From contig NZ_FOTP01000006.1 in NCBI RefSeq assembly GCF_900114605.1, positions 62,001 to 126,000 of the forward strand: 64,000 nucleotides of DNA, in the 5' to 3' direction. The notes beneath the pieces are model-generated. The model worked only from the letters and a program-made list of their open reading frames with translations. It was not told the DNA's origin and searched no databases. Positions 25,646 to 35,077 of the stretch are shown here, piece after piece; within the stretch, counting starts at the first letter, position 1; each line of letters starts with the position of its first letter. This DNA comes from Bradyrhizobium sp. NFR13. Lineage in GTDB: Bacteria > Pseudomonadota > Alphaproteobacteria > Rhizobiales > Xanthobacteraceae. The position numbers and the translations under genes were made by a program.

Positions 25646-27178
25646 ATGATTTGGGCGAATGGGCTGTTTGGGCAGAAAGTGGACGACGTGACGGGTGTGG
25701 GACGGCAAACCAGCTTGAGCCGCTGCCTTTGGGCTGCGCCGGCCCTGCTGTGCGCTGCGCTCGCTCTATCGGCCTGCGGCGATGCCAGCCGGTTCGAGGC
25801 CGCCTCGTCGGTCAAGCCAACGGTAGCGGCCAAGCCGCCGAAGCCAGCCGTGGTGCAGACCCCGGCCGCCGAGAAAGAACACGAGCGCATCCTCGCATCC
25901 TATGGCGGCGCCTATGACGACCCGCGGCTGGAAGCACTGATCACCAAGACCGTCGATCGGCTGGTCGCAGCCTCCGAACGACCGGACCTAGCCTATAAGG
26001 TCACGATCCTCAATTCGGGCGCCGTCAACGCCTTTGCCCTGCCGACTGGACAACTCTATGTCACGCGCGGCCTGATCGCGTTGGCCAGCGATACATCCGA
26101 GATTTCGTCGGTGCTGTCGCACGAGATGGCGCATGTGCTCGCCAAGCACGCGTCCATCCGCGAGGAGCAGGCACGGCAGGCATCGATCGTCACGCGCGTC
26201 GTCACCGATATGGGCAGCGATCCCGATCTCACAGCGCTCGCACTCGCCAAATCCAAACTGACAATGGCGAGCTTCTCGCGCGCGCAGGAATTCGAAGCCG
26301 ACGGCATCGGCGTAGGCATCTCGGCCCGCGCAAAGTTCGATCCCTATGGCGCGTCGCGCTTTCTCGCGGCGATGGAGCGTAACGCGGCGCTGAAGGCCAG
26401 CCGCACGCCGCTCGATCCCCGCGCGCAGGACTTCCTGTCGTCGCATCCGGCGACGCCCGAGCGCGTGCAGAATGCGCAGGCCAATGCGCGGCAATATTCC
26501 TCGCCCGACGGTGGCGAGCGCGATCGCGAGACCTATCTCACGGCCATCGACGGCATCGTCTATGGCGAAGACCCGAGCGAAGGTTTCGTGCGCGGCCGCC
26601 GCTTCCTGCATCCCAAGCTCGGCTTCACCTTCCAGGCGCCGGAGGCCTTCACCCTCGACAATACGGCGCAGGCGGTGATCGGTGTGCGTGAGGGCGGCAA
26701 TCAGGCCATGCGCTTCGACGTAGTGCGCGTACCGTCCGAACAAACGCTGAGCGACTACCTCAATTCCGGATGGATGGAGAATGTCGACAAGGCCACCACG
26801 GAAGAGCTGACCATCAACGGCTTCCCGGCAGCGTCTGCCGTCGCACGCGGCGACCAGTGGCAATTCCGCGTCTACGCGCTGCGCTTCGGCAGCGACGTCT
26901 ACCGCTTCATCTTCGCAGCCAAGCAGAAGAGCACCGAGAGCGAACGTAACGCTCGCGAGACCGTCAACTCGTTCCGCCGCCTGACGCTGGCTGAGATTCA
27001 GGCCGCCCGTCCGCTGCGCATCAAGGTGATCACCGTGCAGCCCGGAGACACAGTGGAGTCGCTGTCGCATCGCATGAGCGGCGTCGATCGTCCACTGGAG
27101 CGCTTCCGCGTATTGAACGGGCTCGAGAACAATGCCAGCGTGAAAGCCCGCGACCGCGTCAAGATCGTGGTGGATTAA
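25646..27178 (+). CDS. M48-family metalloprotease, lipoprotein, with LysM-like tail
   Basis: A 510-residue protein with a lipobox LSACG near residue 44, so it should be anchored in the outer membrane. The zinc site HEMAH lies near residue 163, and the third ligand glutamate is in EFEADGIG. This matches the BepA/YfgC-type Zn proteases that help outer-membrane quality control. The end, KVITVQPGDTVESLSHRMSG followed by RFRVLNGL and VKARDRVKIVV, is a LysM-like domain. Such a combination is common in Rhizobiales. Start ATG 25646 gives a long N-region; a GTG further in is also possible. Confidence 0.85.
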   Translation: MIWANGLFGQKVDDVTGVGRQTSLSRCLWAAPALLCAALALSACGDASRFEAASSVKPTVAAKPPKPAVVQTPAAEKEHERILASYGGAYDDPRLEALITKTVDRLVAASERPDLAYKVTILNSGAVNAFALPTGQLYVTRGLIALASDTSEISSVLSHEMAHVLAKHASIREEQARQASIVTRVVTDMGSDPDLTALALAKSKLTMASFSRAQEFEADGIGVGISARAKFDPYGASRFLAAMERNAALKASRTPLDPRAQDFLSSHPATPERVQNAQANARQYSSPDGGERDRETYLTAIDGIVYGEDPSEGFVRGRRFLHPKLGFTFQAPEAFTLDNTAQAVIGVREGGNQAMRFDVVRVPSEQTLSDYLNSGWMENVDKATTEELTINGFPAASAVARGDQWQFRVYALRFGSDVYRFIFAAKQKSTESERNARETVNSFRRLTLAEIQAARPLRIKVITVQPGDTVESLSHRMSGVDRPLERFRVLNGLENNASVKARDRVKIVVD

Positions 27179-27208
27179 GATCCACCCAGGTACTTGCTCA
27201 TCGACAAT

Positions 27209-27238
27209 AAAAAAGCCCGGCCTCTCGGCCGGGCTTTT
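27209..27238. terminator. Bidirectional terminator between M48 protease and carD
   Basis: Hairpin AAAAGCCCGGCC / GGCCGGGCTTTT with a TCTC loop lies between two convergent genes and has A and T runs at its ends, so it can act on both transcripts. Confidence 0.9.
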
Positions 27239-27262
27239 CGTATTCAACTCGCGAGACGCCGC

Positions 27263-28387
27263 TTATGCAGCCTCATCCGCGGCGGCGACATCATCGTCAC
27301 CATCGCTGTCAGCATCGTCAGCACTGACTTCGGCGCCTGCCTCAGCTTTGGCGCCACGGCGCGGGCTCTTGGCGAGCTGGCCTTCGATCTCCTTGACCGC
27401 TTCGGTCTCGGTGACGTGCTGAACCACGGCGATTTCGCGCGACAGACGATCGAGGGCAGCTTCATACAGCTGACGTTCGCTGTAGGACTGTTCGGGCTGC
27501 GAGTCGGAGCGGAACAGATCGCGGACCACTTCGGCGATGGCAACGATATCGCCCGAATTGATCTTCGCTTCGTATTCCTGTGCGCGGCGCGACCACATGG
27601 TGCGCTTGATGCGCGCACGGCCCTTCAGCGTCTCGAGCGCACGCTTGACCAGCGCCGGCTCCGACAGCTTGCGCATCCCGACATTCATGACCTTTGCAGT
27701 CGGAACGCGCAGGGTCATCTTGTCCTTCATGAAATTGATCACAAAGAGTTCAAGCCGTGCGCCTGCAATTTCCTGCTCCTCGATGGCGAGAATCTGGCCA
27801 ACACCATGCGCGGGATAGACCACGAATTCGTTGGTCTTGAAGCCCTGACGCTGAGTCAGTGGCTTCTTGGGCTCTTCGGCGCGTGGAGCCGCAGCGGGCG
27901 CCGGCTTGGCGGCAACCGGTTTGGCAACGACAGGCTTCGCAGCAACCTTGGCAACTTCCTTCGGCGCAGCGGCCTTCACAGCGGGAGCGGCAGCAGGGGC
28001 CTTCGCGGCCGGTTTCGGCGCAGCAGGCTTGGCAGCAGTGGTCTTTGAAGCAGCAGCCTTCGGGGCAGGTTTGGCAGTCTTGTTGGGCATTGCACTTCTT
28101 TTATTTTTGGAGGACTTTTCAGCCGCAGCCTTCGCGGCGGTCCGGGTGTCCTTGACAGGGGCCCGGGCACGGCCTTTGGTGACAGAATTCTTCGCAGCAG
28201 GACCCTTCACAACGCGGCCCGCCGCAGTTGTTTTCTTGGAAGCCTTCGGATCCAAAACCTTCGAAGCAGTAGCCTTCTTCGAAGCAGCCTTGGAAACACT
28301 CTTTTTACGCGTTTTCTGTGACACAGCCTGCGCGTGGAAACCGCCACGCCCCTGTTTGATGTTTAAACGGGAACCTGGCAGAGCCAT
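27263..28387 (-). CDS. CarD-family transcription regulator with long Lys/Ala-rich N-terminal extension
   Basis: From ATG 28387 the protein is 374 residues. Residues about 25-180 are a low-complexity Lys/Ala/Pro tract, then the CarD_CdnL domain follows: GFKTNEFVVYPAHGVGQILA, LELFVINFMKDKMTLRVPTA (RNA-polymerase interaction domain) and the helical DNA-binding part with KRTMWSRRAQEYEAKINSGD and EQSYSERQLYEAALDRLSRE. The end is acidic. CarD binds the RNA polymerase beta subunit and stabilises open promoter complexes. A consensus promoter 40-70 bases upstream supports the long form; a shorter start at 28090 is possible. Confidence 0.8.
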   Translation of the reverse strand: MALPGSRLNIKQGRGGFHAQAVSQKTRKKSVSKAASKKATASKVLDPKASKKTTAAGRVVKGPAAKNSVTKGRARAPVKDTRTAAKAAAEKSSKNKRSAMPNKTAKPAPKAAASKTTAAKPAAPKPAAKAPAAAPAVKAAAPKEVAKVAAKPVVAKPVAAKPAPAAAPRAEEPKKPLTQRQGFKTNEFVVYPAHGVGQILAIEEQEIAGARLELFVINFMKDKMTLRVPTAKVMNVGMRKLSEPALVKRALETLKGRARIKRTMWSRRAQEYEAKINSGDIVAIAEVVRDLFRSDSQPEQSYSERQLYEAALDRLSREIAVVQHVTETEAVKEIEGQLAKSPRRGAKAEAGAEVSADDADSDGDDDVAAADEAA

Positions 28388-28428
28388 ATCGAGCGGCACC
28401 ACACGGTCCAGCCTCTTGAATTGTGCCT

Positions 28429-28456
28429 ATTATAGCACATTTCCCGCAAAAATCAA
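28429..28456 (-). promoter_or_regulatory. Sigma70-type promoter of carD
   Basis: On the minus strand TTGATT (28456-28451) and TATAAT (28434-28429) are separated by 16 bases. This is one of the clearest housekeeping-type promoters in the window. Transcription would begin near 28421-28424, only about 35 bases before the ATG at 28387, which supports the long N-terminal form of CarD. Confidence 0.7.
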
Positions 28457-28583
28457 TGATTTATGCCCTATCACGGCCGCCTGGCGGCCGCTTCCGGAGC
28501 ATAATCGGGGCTAGGGTAAATTTCCCGTGGTCACAGGTACCGGGATAACGCAAATCGTGAGTTGATCGACGCGACCGGAAAAC

Positions 28584-28922
28584 TCAGTCGCCCTTGCCAG
28601 GTGCCGCCGAGAAATACTTCTCGTACTTGCCTTCCTGGCCGTCGAATTCCTTGGCTTCAGGCAACTCGTCGATCTTCTGGGTAATGTTCGGCCACTTCTT
28701 GGCGTGTTCCAGATTGATCTGCAGCCACTTCTCGATATTGCCTTCGGTATCCGGCTTGATCGCATCCGCAGGGCATTCGGGCTCGCACACGCCGCAGTCG
28801 ATGCATTCGTCCGGATGGATGACCAGCATGTTTTCACCCTCGTAGAAGCAGTCCACGGGACAAACTTCGACGCAGTCGGTGTATTTACATTTGATGCAAT
28901 TGTCGGTGACGACGTAAGTCAT
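28584..28922 (-). CDS. fdxA: Ferredoxin FdxA, 7Fe type
   Basis: A 112-residue ferredoxin from ATG 28922 (CGGAG upstream). Cysteines are arranged as in 7Fe ferredoxins: [18 protein letters not shown] and, after a short linker, [16 protein letters not shown], giving one [3Fe-4S] and one [4Fe-4S] cluster. The C-terminal extension ([20 protein letters not shown]) is typical of alphaproteobacterial FdxA. The chain helicase, S4 protein, FdxA, CarD is a conserved order in Bradyrhizobium relatives. Its electron partners are not shown by context. Confidence 0.93.
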   Translation of the reverse strand: MTYVVTDNCIKCKYTDCVEVCPVDCFYEGENMLVIHPDECIDCGVCEPECPADAIKPDTEGNIEKWLQINLEHAKKWPNITQKIDELPEAKEFDGQEGKYEKYFSAAPGKGD

Positions 28923-29074
28923 CCATAACTCCGGAAACGATCGATATTCAGTGTTTGCGTAGCGCACCAACCCCGCTGCCGCAAGGGATGCGGCCGGCAT
29001 AGGTCAGGGCATTTCGACCAAGGGAAAAGCCTTGCCACGAAACCATCATTGGACGCAGCGTCTGGCCTAGATAG

Positions 29075-29344
29075 TTACTCCGGAAGGTGTTGCAAATCGG
29101 TATAGAGCACGCGCGCCGCACTGGCATCGCCGCGCCGTTCCGAGAAGCCCTCGACCTTCATCACCCGCACAGTGCGGTCCAGCGCCACCGTGAGCACGTC
29201 GCCGATCTTCACACCGTGGCCCGGCGATTTCTCGCGCGCGCCGTTGATGCGAACCTGACCACCTTCCACCAGCGCAGCGGCACTGGTGCGGGCTTTGACC
29301 ACCCGCGCGTGCCACAACCATTTATCGAGACGCTGGCGCTCCAA
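29075..29344 (-). CDS. S4-domain RNA-binding protein (HslR/Hsp15-like)
   Basis: An 89-residue protein. The S4 fold is plain: RLDKWLWHARVVKARTSAAA then LVEGGQVRINGAREKSPGH and GDVLTVALDRTVRVMKVEGF. It matches Hsp15-like proteins, which bind stalled 50S subunits carrying nascent chains in E. coli. An in-frame stop lies immediately before TTG 29344, so TTG is the only possible start. The gene lies 48 bases downstream of the helicase gene and is probably co-transcribed with it. Confidence 0.88.
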   Translation of the reverse strand: MERQRLDKWLWHARVVKARTSAAALVEGGQVRINGAREKSPGHGVKIGDVLTVALDRTVRVMKVEGFSERRGDASAARVLYTDLQHLPE

Positions 29345-29392
29345 TCAACACACCATCAAATGGCGGCGCGGTACCGCCCTACATGACCTGTA

Positions 29393-32300
29393 TCAATCCT
29401 TGCGACCGCTCAGTTGCTCCTTGAGCGCAGCGAGTTTCGCGAAGGGGGAGTTCGGATCGATCGGACGGTCCCGTTCGCGCGGTGCGGCCGATGTGGCGAA
29501 CGGGCGGGTTGCGCCGCCGCGGTCGTTGCCTCGGCCCTCGCGGCCCTTGTCGCCGCCCTTGCCCTTGCCCTGGAAGCGTTCGCGCTCGCGCGGCGGACGA
29601 CCACCCTCGCCCTTATTGTCGCGTGGACCGCGATTGCCACGGTTGTCGCGGTTCGGCGCCCCTTCAGCGGAGGCCGTGGCGCCCGGCGCATCGCTGCGCG
29701 GACGGCGGAACTCGTTGTTATTGCGATCGCGGCGGCCCTGGCCGCCACGGTCCTGGCGCTCGCGCCTCTCGCCATCGGCTGCAGCGCCTTCGGCCGGTGC
29801 ACCTTGGGCACCACCCTGGGACGCCGTGTTGTTCCGGTGGTGGCGGTTGCGATCGTGACGCGGCGGACGGCGTTCTTCCGAACGGCCACCGGGGCGCCAG
29901 ACTTCGACCAGCTCGGGCTCGGCGGCGACGGCAGGCGTCGCAGCGGCTTCGCCTTCAGCCACGGCAGCATCAGCTTCCGCAGCGGCCACGTCGGCCTCGG
30001 CAGCGGCCGGCGCCGAATCCGGCTGCGCATCGATGGACGCGGCCTCGGCAACAGGCGCCGCTTCCGGCTCGGTGCTCGCTACCAATGCGACTTCGGGCAA
30101 CAGCGACGCCGACGGCACGGCTGCAGCTTCCTCGGCTGGGGCCGCTTCGGTCGCAACCTCGGCCGGTCCGACCTCCGCAGATGCGACATCAGCCGCCGCG
30201 GCGGCCTCAGCGGCAGCCTCGACCGCAATGACATTGTCCTCGCCGGGCTTGTCGGCCTCGGCAAGTCCCACCAGCGCGTCGGGCTGATCGCCCGTGTTGT
30301 CGTCTGCCTTGACCTCGATCGGCGTCGTCGCAGCGACCGGCTTCGGCGCTGCCGGCGGCAGCGGCGCCTTCTTCTCCATGCGATAGCCGAGGGCGCGCAG
30401 GATCGAGGCGAAATCTTCGCCGGCCGAACCGGTGAGCGAGGTCATCGCCTGCGTCACCACGAAGTGGCGGCCATCGAACGCACCAGCGGGCTTCTCGCCC
30501 GGCGACGCTTCACGCCACGCCAGCGCGGGACGGATCAGATCGGCCAGACGCTCCAGAATATCGACACGCACGGCGCGCTCGCCGCACTGGCGATAGCCGA
30601 GCACACGATAGGCATCGCGATCGAGCAGTTTGTCGACCGGGAAGGATGTGCGGCCTGATCCAGCGAGATGCTGTGCGCTCGACAGCGCCGACATGTCGAC
30701 ATTGTCCTGCTTCAATGCCCAGAGCAGCGCCGCGAGCGAACGCCCGGCAGGCTTCAGCAGACCGGGAATATAGATGTGATAGGCGCCGAAACGGACGCCG
30801 TATTTGCGCAGCACGGCGCGCGACGGCTGATCGAGATCCTTCATCTCGGTCGCGATCTTCTGCCGTTCGAGCACGCCCAGCGCTTCAGTGAGCTGGAATG
30901 CGATGCCGCGTGCGATGCCGGTGATATCTTCGGCCTTGGTGAGATCGAACAGCGGCCCGAGCAGCTTCTCGATATGCGTCTTCAGCCAGAGATCGAGGCG
31001 GGCCTGAACAGCATCGCGCGGCGCGCCGGAGAGGCGCTCGTCGGCGATGATACGGAGACGGGGATGCAATGCATCGTCGGCTGCGACCAGACGGGCCACC
31101 GCGTCGCCAGTCCAGCGCAGGGTGCCGTCGGAGGCGAGCACGAACTGATCGTCCGGCGCGTTGCCAAGTTTCTCGGCGCGCGCGTCGATCTCGCCGGCCA
31201 GCGCCTTCAGCGCCGTGGCCTGCAAGGCCTTCGCATCCGAGCCAGCCTCGGCCGCATCGGGCAAGAATGTAAATCCGTCGAGACGGCCAATCACATGGCC
31301 CTCTACGATCACTTCGCCCGTCTTACCAATTTCAGTATTCAGCATCGTGTTTTCCCGCAAGCGGCGCATCAATACACTGGTACGACGATCAACGAAACGC
31401 TCTGTGAGCCTCTCATGAAGGGCATCTGACAGTTTATTTTCCAATTCGCGCGAGATTCCCTGCCAATGATCCGGATCTGAGAGCCAATCGGGACGATTTG
31501 CCACGAATGTCCAGGTCCGGATTTGCGCGATTCGGCCCGATAATGTGTCGATATCGCCATCGGTTCGGTCTGCCTGCGCGATTTGAGCGCCAAACCACGC
31601 ATCGGGCACACGGCCTCGCTGCATCAGGAAATTGAAGATGGTGACTACCAGCTCTGCGTGTGCAGCAGGCGCGATACGGCGATAATCGGGGATCTGGCAG
31701 GCGTCCCACAGCTTCTCCACCGCATCCTTGCCCTGGGCCCTGTCGCGCACGTCGACATCGCGCGCGGTATGATCGAGCACGCGAAGGTCTTCGGCGATCG
31801 GCGCACGCGTCAGCGCCTCGTGGCGCGGCGTTTGAGCCAATGACACCTGCAACGAGGCGATCGAGGAGAAATCCAGCTTCGAATTGCGCCACTGCAGCAC
31901 CTTCACCGGCTCGAAGATGTGGTTCTGCAGCTGATTGACCAGTTCAGGCTCGAACGGCTCGCAGCGGCCGGTGGTGCCGAAGGTACCGTTGCGTGTGGCG
32001 CGGCCGGCGCGGCCGGCGATCTGCGCGAATTCCGACGGCGTCAGGCGGCGGAATTGGTAGCCGTCATATTTGCGATCACTGGCAAAGGCGACGTGGTCGA
32101 CGTCGAGATTGAGGCCCATCCCGACCGCGTCGGTTGCCACTAGGTAGTCAACGTCACCATTCTGGAACATCGCCACCTGCGCGTTGCGGGTGCGCGGCGA
32201 CAGCGAGCCCAGAACCACCGCAGCGCCGCCGTGCTGGCGCTTGATGAGTTCGGCGATGGCATAAACTTCGTCGGCGGAAAACGCGACAATCGCTGTCCGG

Positions 32301-32830
32301 CGCGGCTGCCGCGTGATCTTGCGATCCCCGGCGAATTCCAGATGCGACAGACGCGGCCGCGTCACGATGCTGGCGCCGGGCAGCAGGCGCTCGATGATCG
32401 GGCGCATGGTGGCGGCGCCCAAAAGCAGCGTCTCGTCGCGGCCACGGCGATGCAGGATGCGGTCGGTGAAAACGTGGCCGCGTTCCAGATCTGCGGCGAT
32501 CTGGATTTCATCGACGGCCAGAAACGACACGTCGAGATCCCTGGGCATCGCCTCGACAGTGGAGACCCAATAGCGCGGCTTGGCGGGCTTGATCTTCTCC
32601 TCGCCGGTGATCAGCGCCACGGCTTCAGGGCCGACGCGGTCCAAAATTTTATTATAGACCTCGCGCGCCAGGAGGCGCAGCGGCAGGCCGATGATGCCCG
32701 ACGAATGCGCGAGCATGCGCTCGATGGCGAGATGAGTCTTGCCGGTATTGGTGGGGCCGAGCACCGCGGTGACGCCGGCGCCGGGGGCCCTGCCGTTCGA
32801 GGGCATGGGCGGAGAAGAAGAAAAGGCCAT
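29393..32830 (-). CDS. Suv3-like ATP-dependent RNA helicase with long disordered tail
   Basis: An 1145-residue helicase. Motif I is GPTNTGKTH (about 25-33), motif II VDEIQIAAD, motif III GAATMRP, and later ATDAVGMGLNLDVDHVAF and QIAGRAGR (motif VI), all as in mitochondrial Suv3 and its alphaproteobacterial relatives. Middle residues (about 400-840) are the helical C-terminal helicase extension. From about 850 the protein becomes Ala/Glu-rich and acidic, then from about 1010 Arg/Gly/Asn-rich (RRDRNNNEFRRPRSD, GNRGPRDNKGEGG), probably RNA binding. It likely takes part in RNA turnover, perhaps with an RNase; this is inference from the family. Confidence 0.88.
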   Translation of the reverse strand: MAFSSSPPMPSNGRAPGAGVTAVLGPTNTGKTHLAIERMLAHSSGIIGLPLRLLAREVYNKILDRVGPEAVALITGEEKIKPAKPRYWVSTVEAMPRDLDVSFLAVDEIQIAADLERGHVFTDRILHRRGRDETLLLGAATMRPIIERLLPGASIVTRPRLSHLEFAGDRKITRQPRRTAIVAFSADEVYAIAELIKRQHGGAAVVLGSLSPRTRNAQVAMFQNGDVDYLVATDAVGMGLNLDVDHVAFASDRKYDGYQFRRLTPSEFAQIAGRAGRATRNGTFGTTGRCEPFEPELVNQLQNHIFEPVKVLQWRNSKLDFSSIASLQVSLAQTPRHEALTRAPIAEDLRVLDHTARDVDVRDRAQGKDAVEKLWDACQIPDYRRIAPAAHAELVVTIFNFLMQRGRVPDAWFGAQIAQADRTDGDIDTLSGRIAQIRTWTFVANRPDWLSDPDHWQGISRELENKLSDALHERLTERFVDRRTSVLMRRLRENTMLNTEIGKTGEVIVEGHVIGRLDGFTFLPDAAEAGSDAKALQATALKALAGEIDARAEKLGNAPDDQFVLASDGTLRWTGDAVARLVAADDALHPRLRIIADERLSGAPRDAVQARLDLWLKTHIEKLLGPLFDLTKAEDITGIARGIAFQLTEALGVLERQKIATEMKDLDQPSRAVLRKYGVRFGAYHIYIPGLLKPAGRSLAALLWALKQDNVDMSALSSAQHLAGSGRTSFPVDKLLDRDAYRVLGYRQCGERAVRVDILERLADLIRPALAWREASPGEKPAGAFDGRHFVVTQAMTSLTGSAGEDFASILRALGYRMEKKAPLPPAAPKPVAATTPIEVKADDNTGDQPDALVGLAEADKPGEDNVIAVEAAAEAAAAADVASAEVGPAEVATEAAPAEEAAAVPSASLLPEVALVASTEPEAAPVAEAASIDAQPDSAPAAAEADVAAAEADAAVAEGEAAATPAVAAEPELVEVWRPGGRSEERRPPRHDRNRHHRNNTASQGGAQGAPAEGAAADGERRERQDRGGQGRRDRNNNEFRRPRSDAPGATASAEGAPNRDNRGNRGPRDNKGEGGRPPRERERFQGKGKGGDKGREGRGNDRGGATRPFATSAAPRERDRPIDPNSPFAKLAALKEQLSGRKD

Positions 32831-33269
32831 GTTTTTCAGGTATTTCCGCGTCGCCGACTTTCAAGACTGGAACAGCGTGCGACGCTTCAGAGCCGCGCAT
32901 TTGGATGGTCTGGAACGAGTCCGGAACGAAAGCGGCCCGAATCGGTGACTCGGCACCTCCTCGGCCGCATCACCCCAATATCTCGCGCTGACGTCCAACA
33001 AGACTGACTAGATCAAGTTTGTGACAGCGCAACAAGGGCCGACAAATCTCTCAAGTTATGAACAGCGCACGGACTCCGAACCGGCTTTGAGTCAAGCGCC
33101 CTGTCGCAAGAATGCTGCGGCCTTGCTGCAGGAAAGTCGCAGGACAACCGGCGATAACAGCCTTCAATTGGCCTCCGGTCTTGCGGCCATGTTGCGGCAC
33201 TCCGGCGGCAACACGCGCGCCGTTCCACGGCGATTCCGCAGCGCGCCTCTGTCCGCTCAGTTGTCGTCC
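32831..33269. other. Intergenic region upstream of the helicase gene
   Basis: About 440 bases hold the promoter region of the helicase gene and the 3' side of the DUF3108 gene. Composition is mixed, with a slightly AT-richer patch around 33000-33060. Short frames here have no SD or family likeness. No RNA gene, repeat or terminator of good quality was seen. Confidence 0.4.
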
Positions 33270-34163
33270 CTAGTTCGTCTTGGCCACGGCCTTCGGCGGC
33301 GCGGCGGACGTGACGAATTCGGTAGCTTCCAGCATGGCGACGCCAAGCGGAGTCGGCACCGTCATGCGGTAGGGCACCAGCACGCGGGTCCCGGCAATCG
33401 GCACCAGGGTCACTTCGATATTGCGCTGGGCGGCAAGATATTTGATGGCGGCCCGGTCGGGCACATAGCCGGCGATCGGCGTGAAATAGACGGCGCAGAC
33501 GATCGCGGGGCCATGATAGCCCTTTTCGGCCTTCACATTTTCCATGCGCTTGTAGTCGAGCTTGAGATCGTAGCGCATGCGGCCGTCGAAGATCGACGTG
33601 CCGGTGCGGCAGGAATCCGGCGTCAGCAATTCGCCTGTCCCGGCGACACGCAGCAGCGAGCCGGTCATCGGATCGATCACATTGCGGCGATGCGCATCGG
33701 TGATCGGAATCTTCTCGGGATCGGCCGGCGGCTCCGGCTCGATGGAGTACTCTTTCACATAGCCCGGCGTGATCAGCATCCTGATCGTCTCGGACTTCTT
33801 CACGGAGGTGGTGACGGCCTGATAATTCGACGGCACCAGCGCGCCCCCGACCACGCGGCCGATGGACTGGCCGGAGCCCGAACCGCCGGCAAAGGCTTTC
33901 AGCAGACCGGCGGTGCCGCCGCTGGCCGTCGCGGAATACTGGTCGTCATTGATGTCGATGGCCCACTGGCCCTTGCCGACCGCGATGCCGGCGAGGCTGG
34001 CTTCATATTTGGCCTCCAGCTTGCCGCCGAGGGTCACCGCCTGCGCGGGGCCCTGAAGGGAGGGCTGCACTGGAGCGGCAGCCGGCGTTTGCGCCCGCGC
34101 GGCGCCGGACACGACCATTGGCAACGCCAGCAAGAGACCCGCGGCGACAACGGCGCGCGCCAT
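33270..34163 (-). CDS. DUF3108 exported protein
   Basis: From ATG 34163 the protein is 297 residues, opening with a signal peptide (ARAVVAAGLLLALPMVVSGA, cleavage after ARA). The family pattern is clear: LEAKYEASLAGIAVGKGQWA, YSATASGGTAGLLKAF, VKEYSIEPEPP, MTGSLL, CRTGTSIFDGRMRYDLKLDY and VCAVYFTPIAGY. DUF3108 proteins are periplasmic and of unknown function. An alternative start at 34313 would prepend 50 Val/Ser/Pro-rich residues encoded partly by an 18-base repeat (TCTGTGACCCCTCCGGTG twice at about 34176-34211). I prefer the shorter form because it begins with a normal signal peptide. Confidence 0.8.
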   Translation of the reverse strand: MARAVVAAGLLLALPMVVSGAARAQTPAAAPVQPSLQGPAQAVTLGGKLEAKYEASLAGIAVGKGQWAIDINDDQYSATASGGTAGLLKAFAGGSGSGQSIGRVVGGALVPSNYQAVTTSVKKSETIRMLITPGYVKEYSIEPEPPADPEKIPITDAHRRNVIDPMTGSLLRVAGTGELLTPDSCRTGTSIFDGRMRYDLKLDYKRMENVKAEKGYHGPAIVCAVYFTPIAGYVPDRAAIKYLAAQRNIEVTLVPIAGTRVLVPYRMTVPTPLGVAMLEATEFVTSAAPPKAVAKTN

Positions 34164-34595
34164 CCGGCCTGTCACCGGAGGGGTCACAGACACCGGAGGG
34201 GTCACAGACAAGGTCGCGTGAGGGCTCACTCGGGGGCTCACCTTGGAACTCTCTTGGGAACTCACTTGGGGCATCACCTGGTCGGCAAATCCCGCACGGG
34301 GCGCGGGTCGCATCGCATATAAGGCTGGGAACTGTGTTTCCAGCCCGAATACGTCGTTTATATGATGGGAACCGCGTTGATTTCCATGTGGTTTCCGCCG
34401 ACGGGACGGGTTATACAGCGCCCGCAGATGGCGGTTTTTGCCGGTTTTGCCGCGACTTTCGCAGGCTCGATATCTTGACGGCCGTGGCCAAGCCCCCTAT
34501 ACGTCCGCCACTCCTGAAATGGACGTGATTTTGACCCCCTGCCCGGCTTTGGGCTCTTCGCCTTTTAGCTGCGGGGATGACAGAGGATTTTCGCC

Positions 34596-34901
34596 ATGTC
34601 TCGGCGCTGTGAACTGACACTGAAGGGCCCCCAGGTGGGCCACAAGGTGAGCCACTCGAACATCAAGACCAAGCGCCGGTTTCTGCCGAACCTGGTGAAT
34701 GTGACCTTCCTGTCGGACGTGCTCGGCCGCGGCGTGCGCCTGCGCGTGTCGGCGAACGCCGTGAAGTCGGTCGACCACCGCGGCGGCCTCGATGCCTATC
34801 TGATCAAGGCCCGCGAGAGCGAGCTGTCGCAGAAGGCCGTGCTGCTCAAGCGCGCCATCGAGAAGAAGAAGGCCGAGACCGCTCCCGCAGCGGCCGCCTG
34901 A
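34596..34901 (+). CDS. rpmB: 50S ribosomal protein L28
   Basis: A 101-residue protein with GAGGA upstream of the ATG. The start [20 protein letters not shown] and then [20 protein letters not shown] are characteristic of alphaproteobacterial L28, as is [20 protein letters not shown]. The Lys/Glu/Ala-rich tail is usual for this group. It lies alone and is followed by a good terminator. It is a structural protein of the large ribosomal subunit. Confidence 0.97.
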   Translation: MSRRCELTLKGPQVGHKVSHSNIKTKRRFLPNLVNVTFLSDVLGRGVRLRVSANAVKSVDHRGGLDAYLIKARESELSQKAVLLKRAIEKKKAETAPAAAA

Positions 34902-34935
34902 TTACTTCGATCAGACTTTAAGTTTGAGAATACAG

Positions 34936-34970
34936 AACGGCCGGATCGCGAGATCCGGCCGTTTCTTTTG
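34936..34970 (+). terminator. Terminator after rpmB
   Basis: Hairpin ACGGCCGGATC / GATCCGGCCGT with a GCGA-type loop followed by TTCTTTTG. It separates rpmB from the low-GC cassette that begins about 100 bases later. Confidence 0.88.
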
Positions 34971-35077
34971 TTGACTTAAGTGCGCGACACAGGAAAACAA
35001 CTATTGATAGAATTCAGCAAGCGACACTGCCTTGCTCACCATGTCGCTACGCTTCTGCGAAGTGCTCGGAGTTCTAA

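Noticed and set aside
34176-34211. 18-base tandem repeat read as a regulatory element
   Set aside because: It is a simple two-copy repeat in a possible N-terminal coding extension; no operator symmetry is seen.
33021-34322. 433-codon plus-strand open frame
   Set aside because: Shadow of the DUF3108 gene; no SD or domain.
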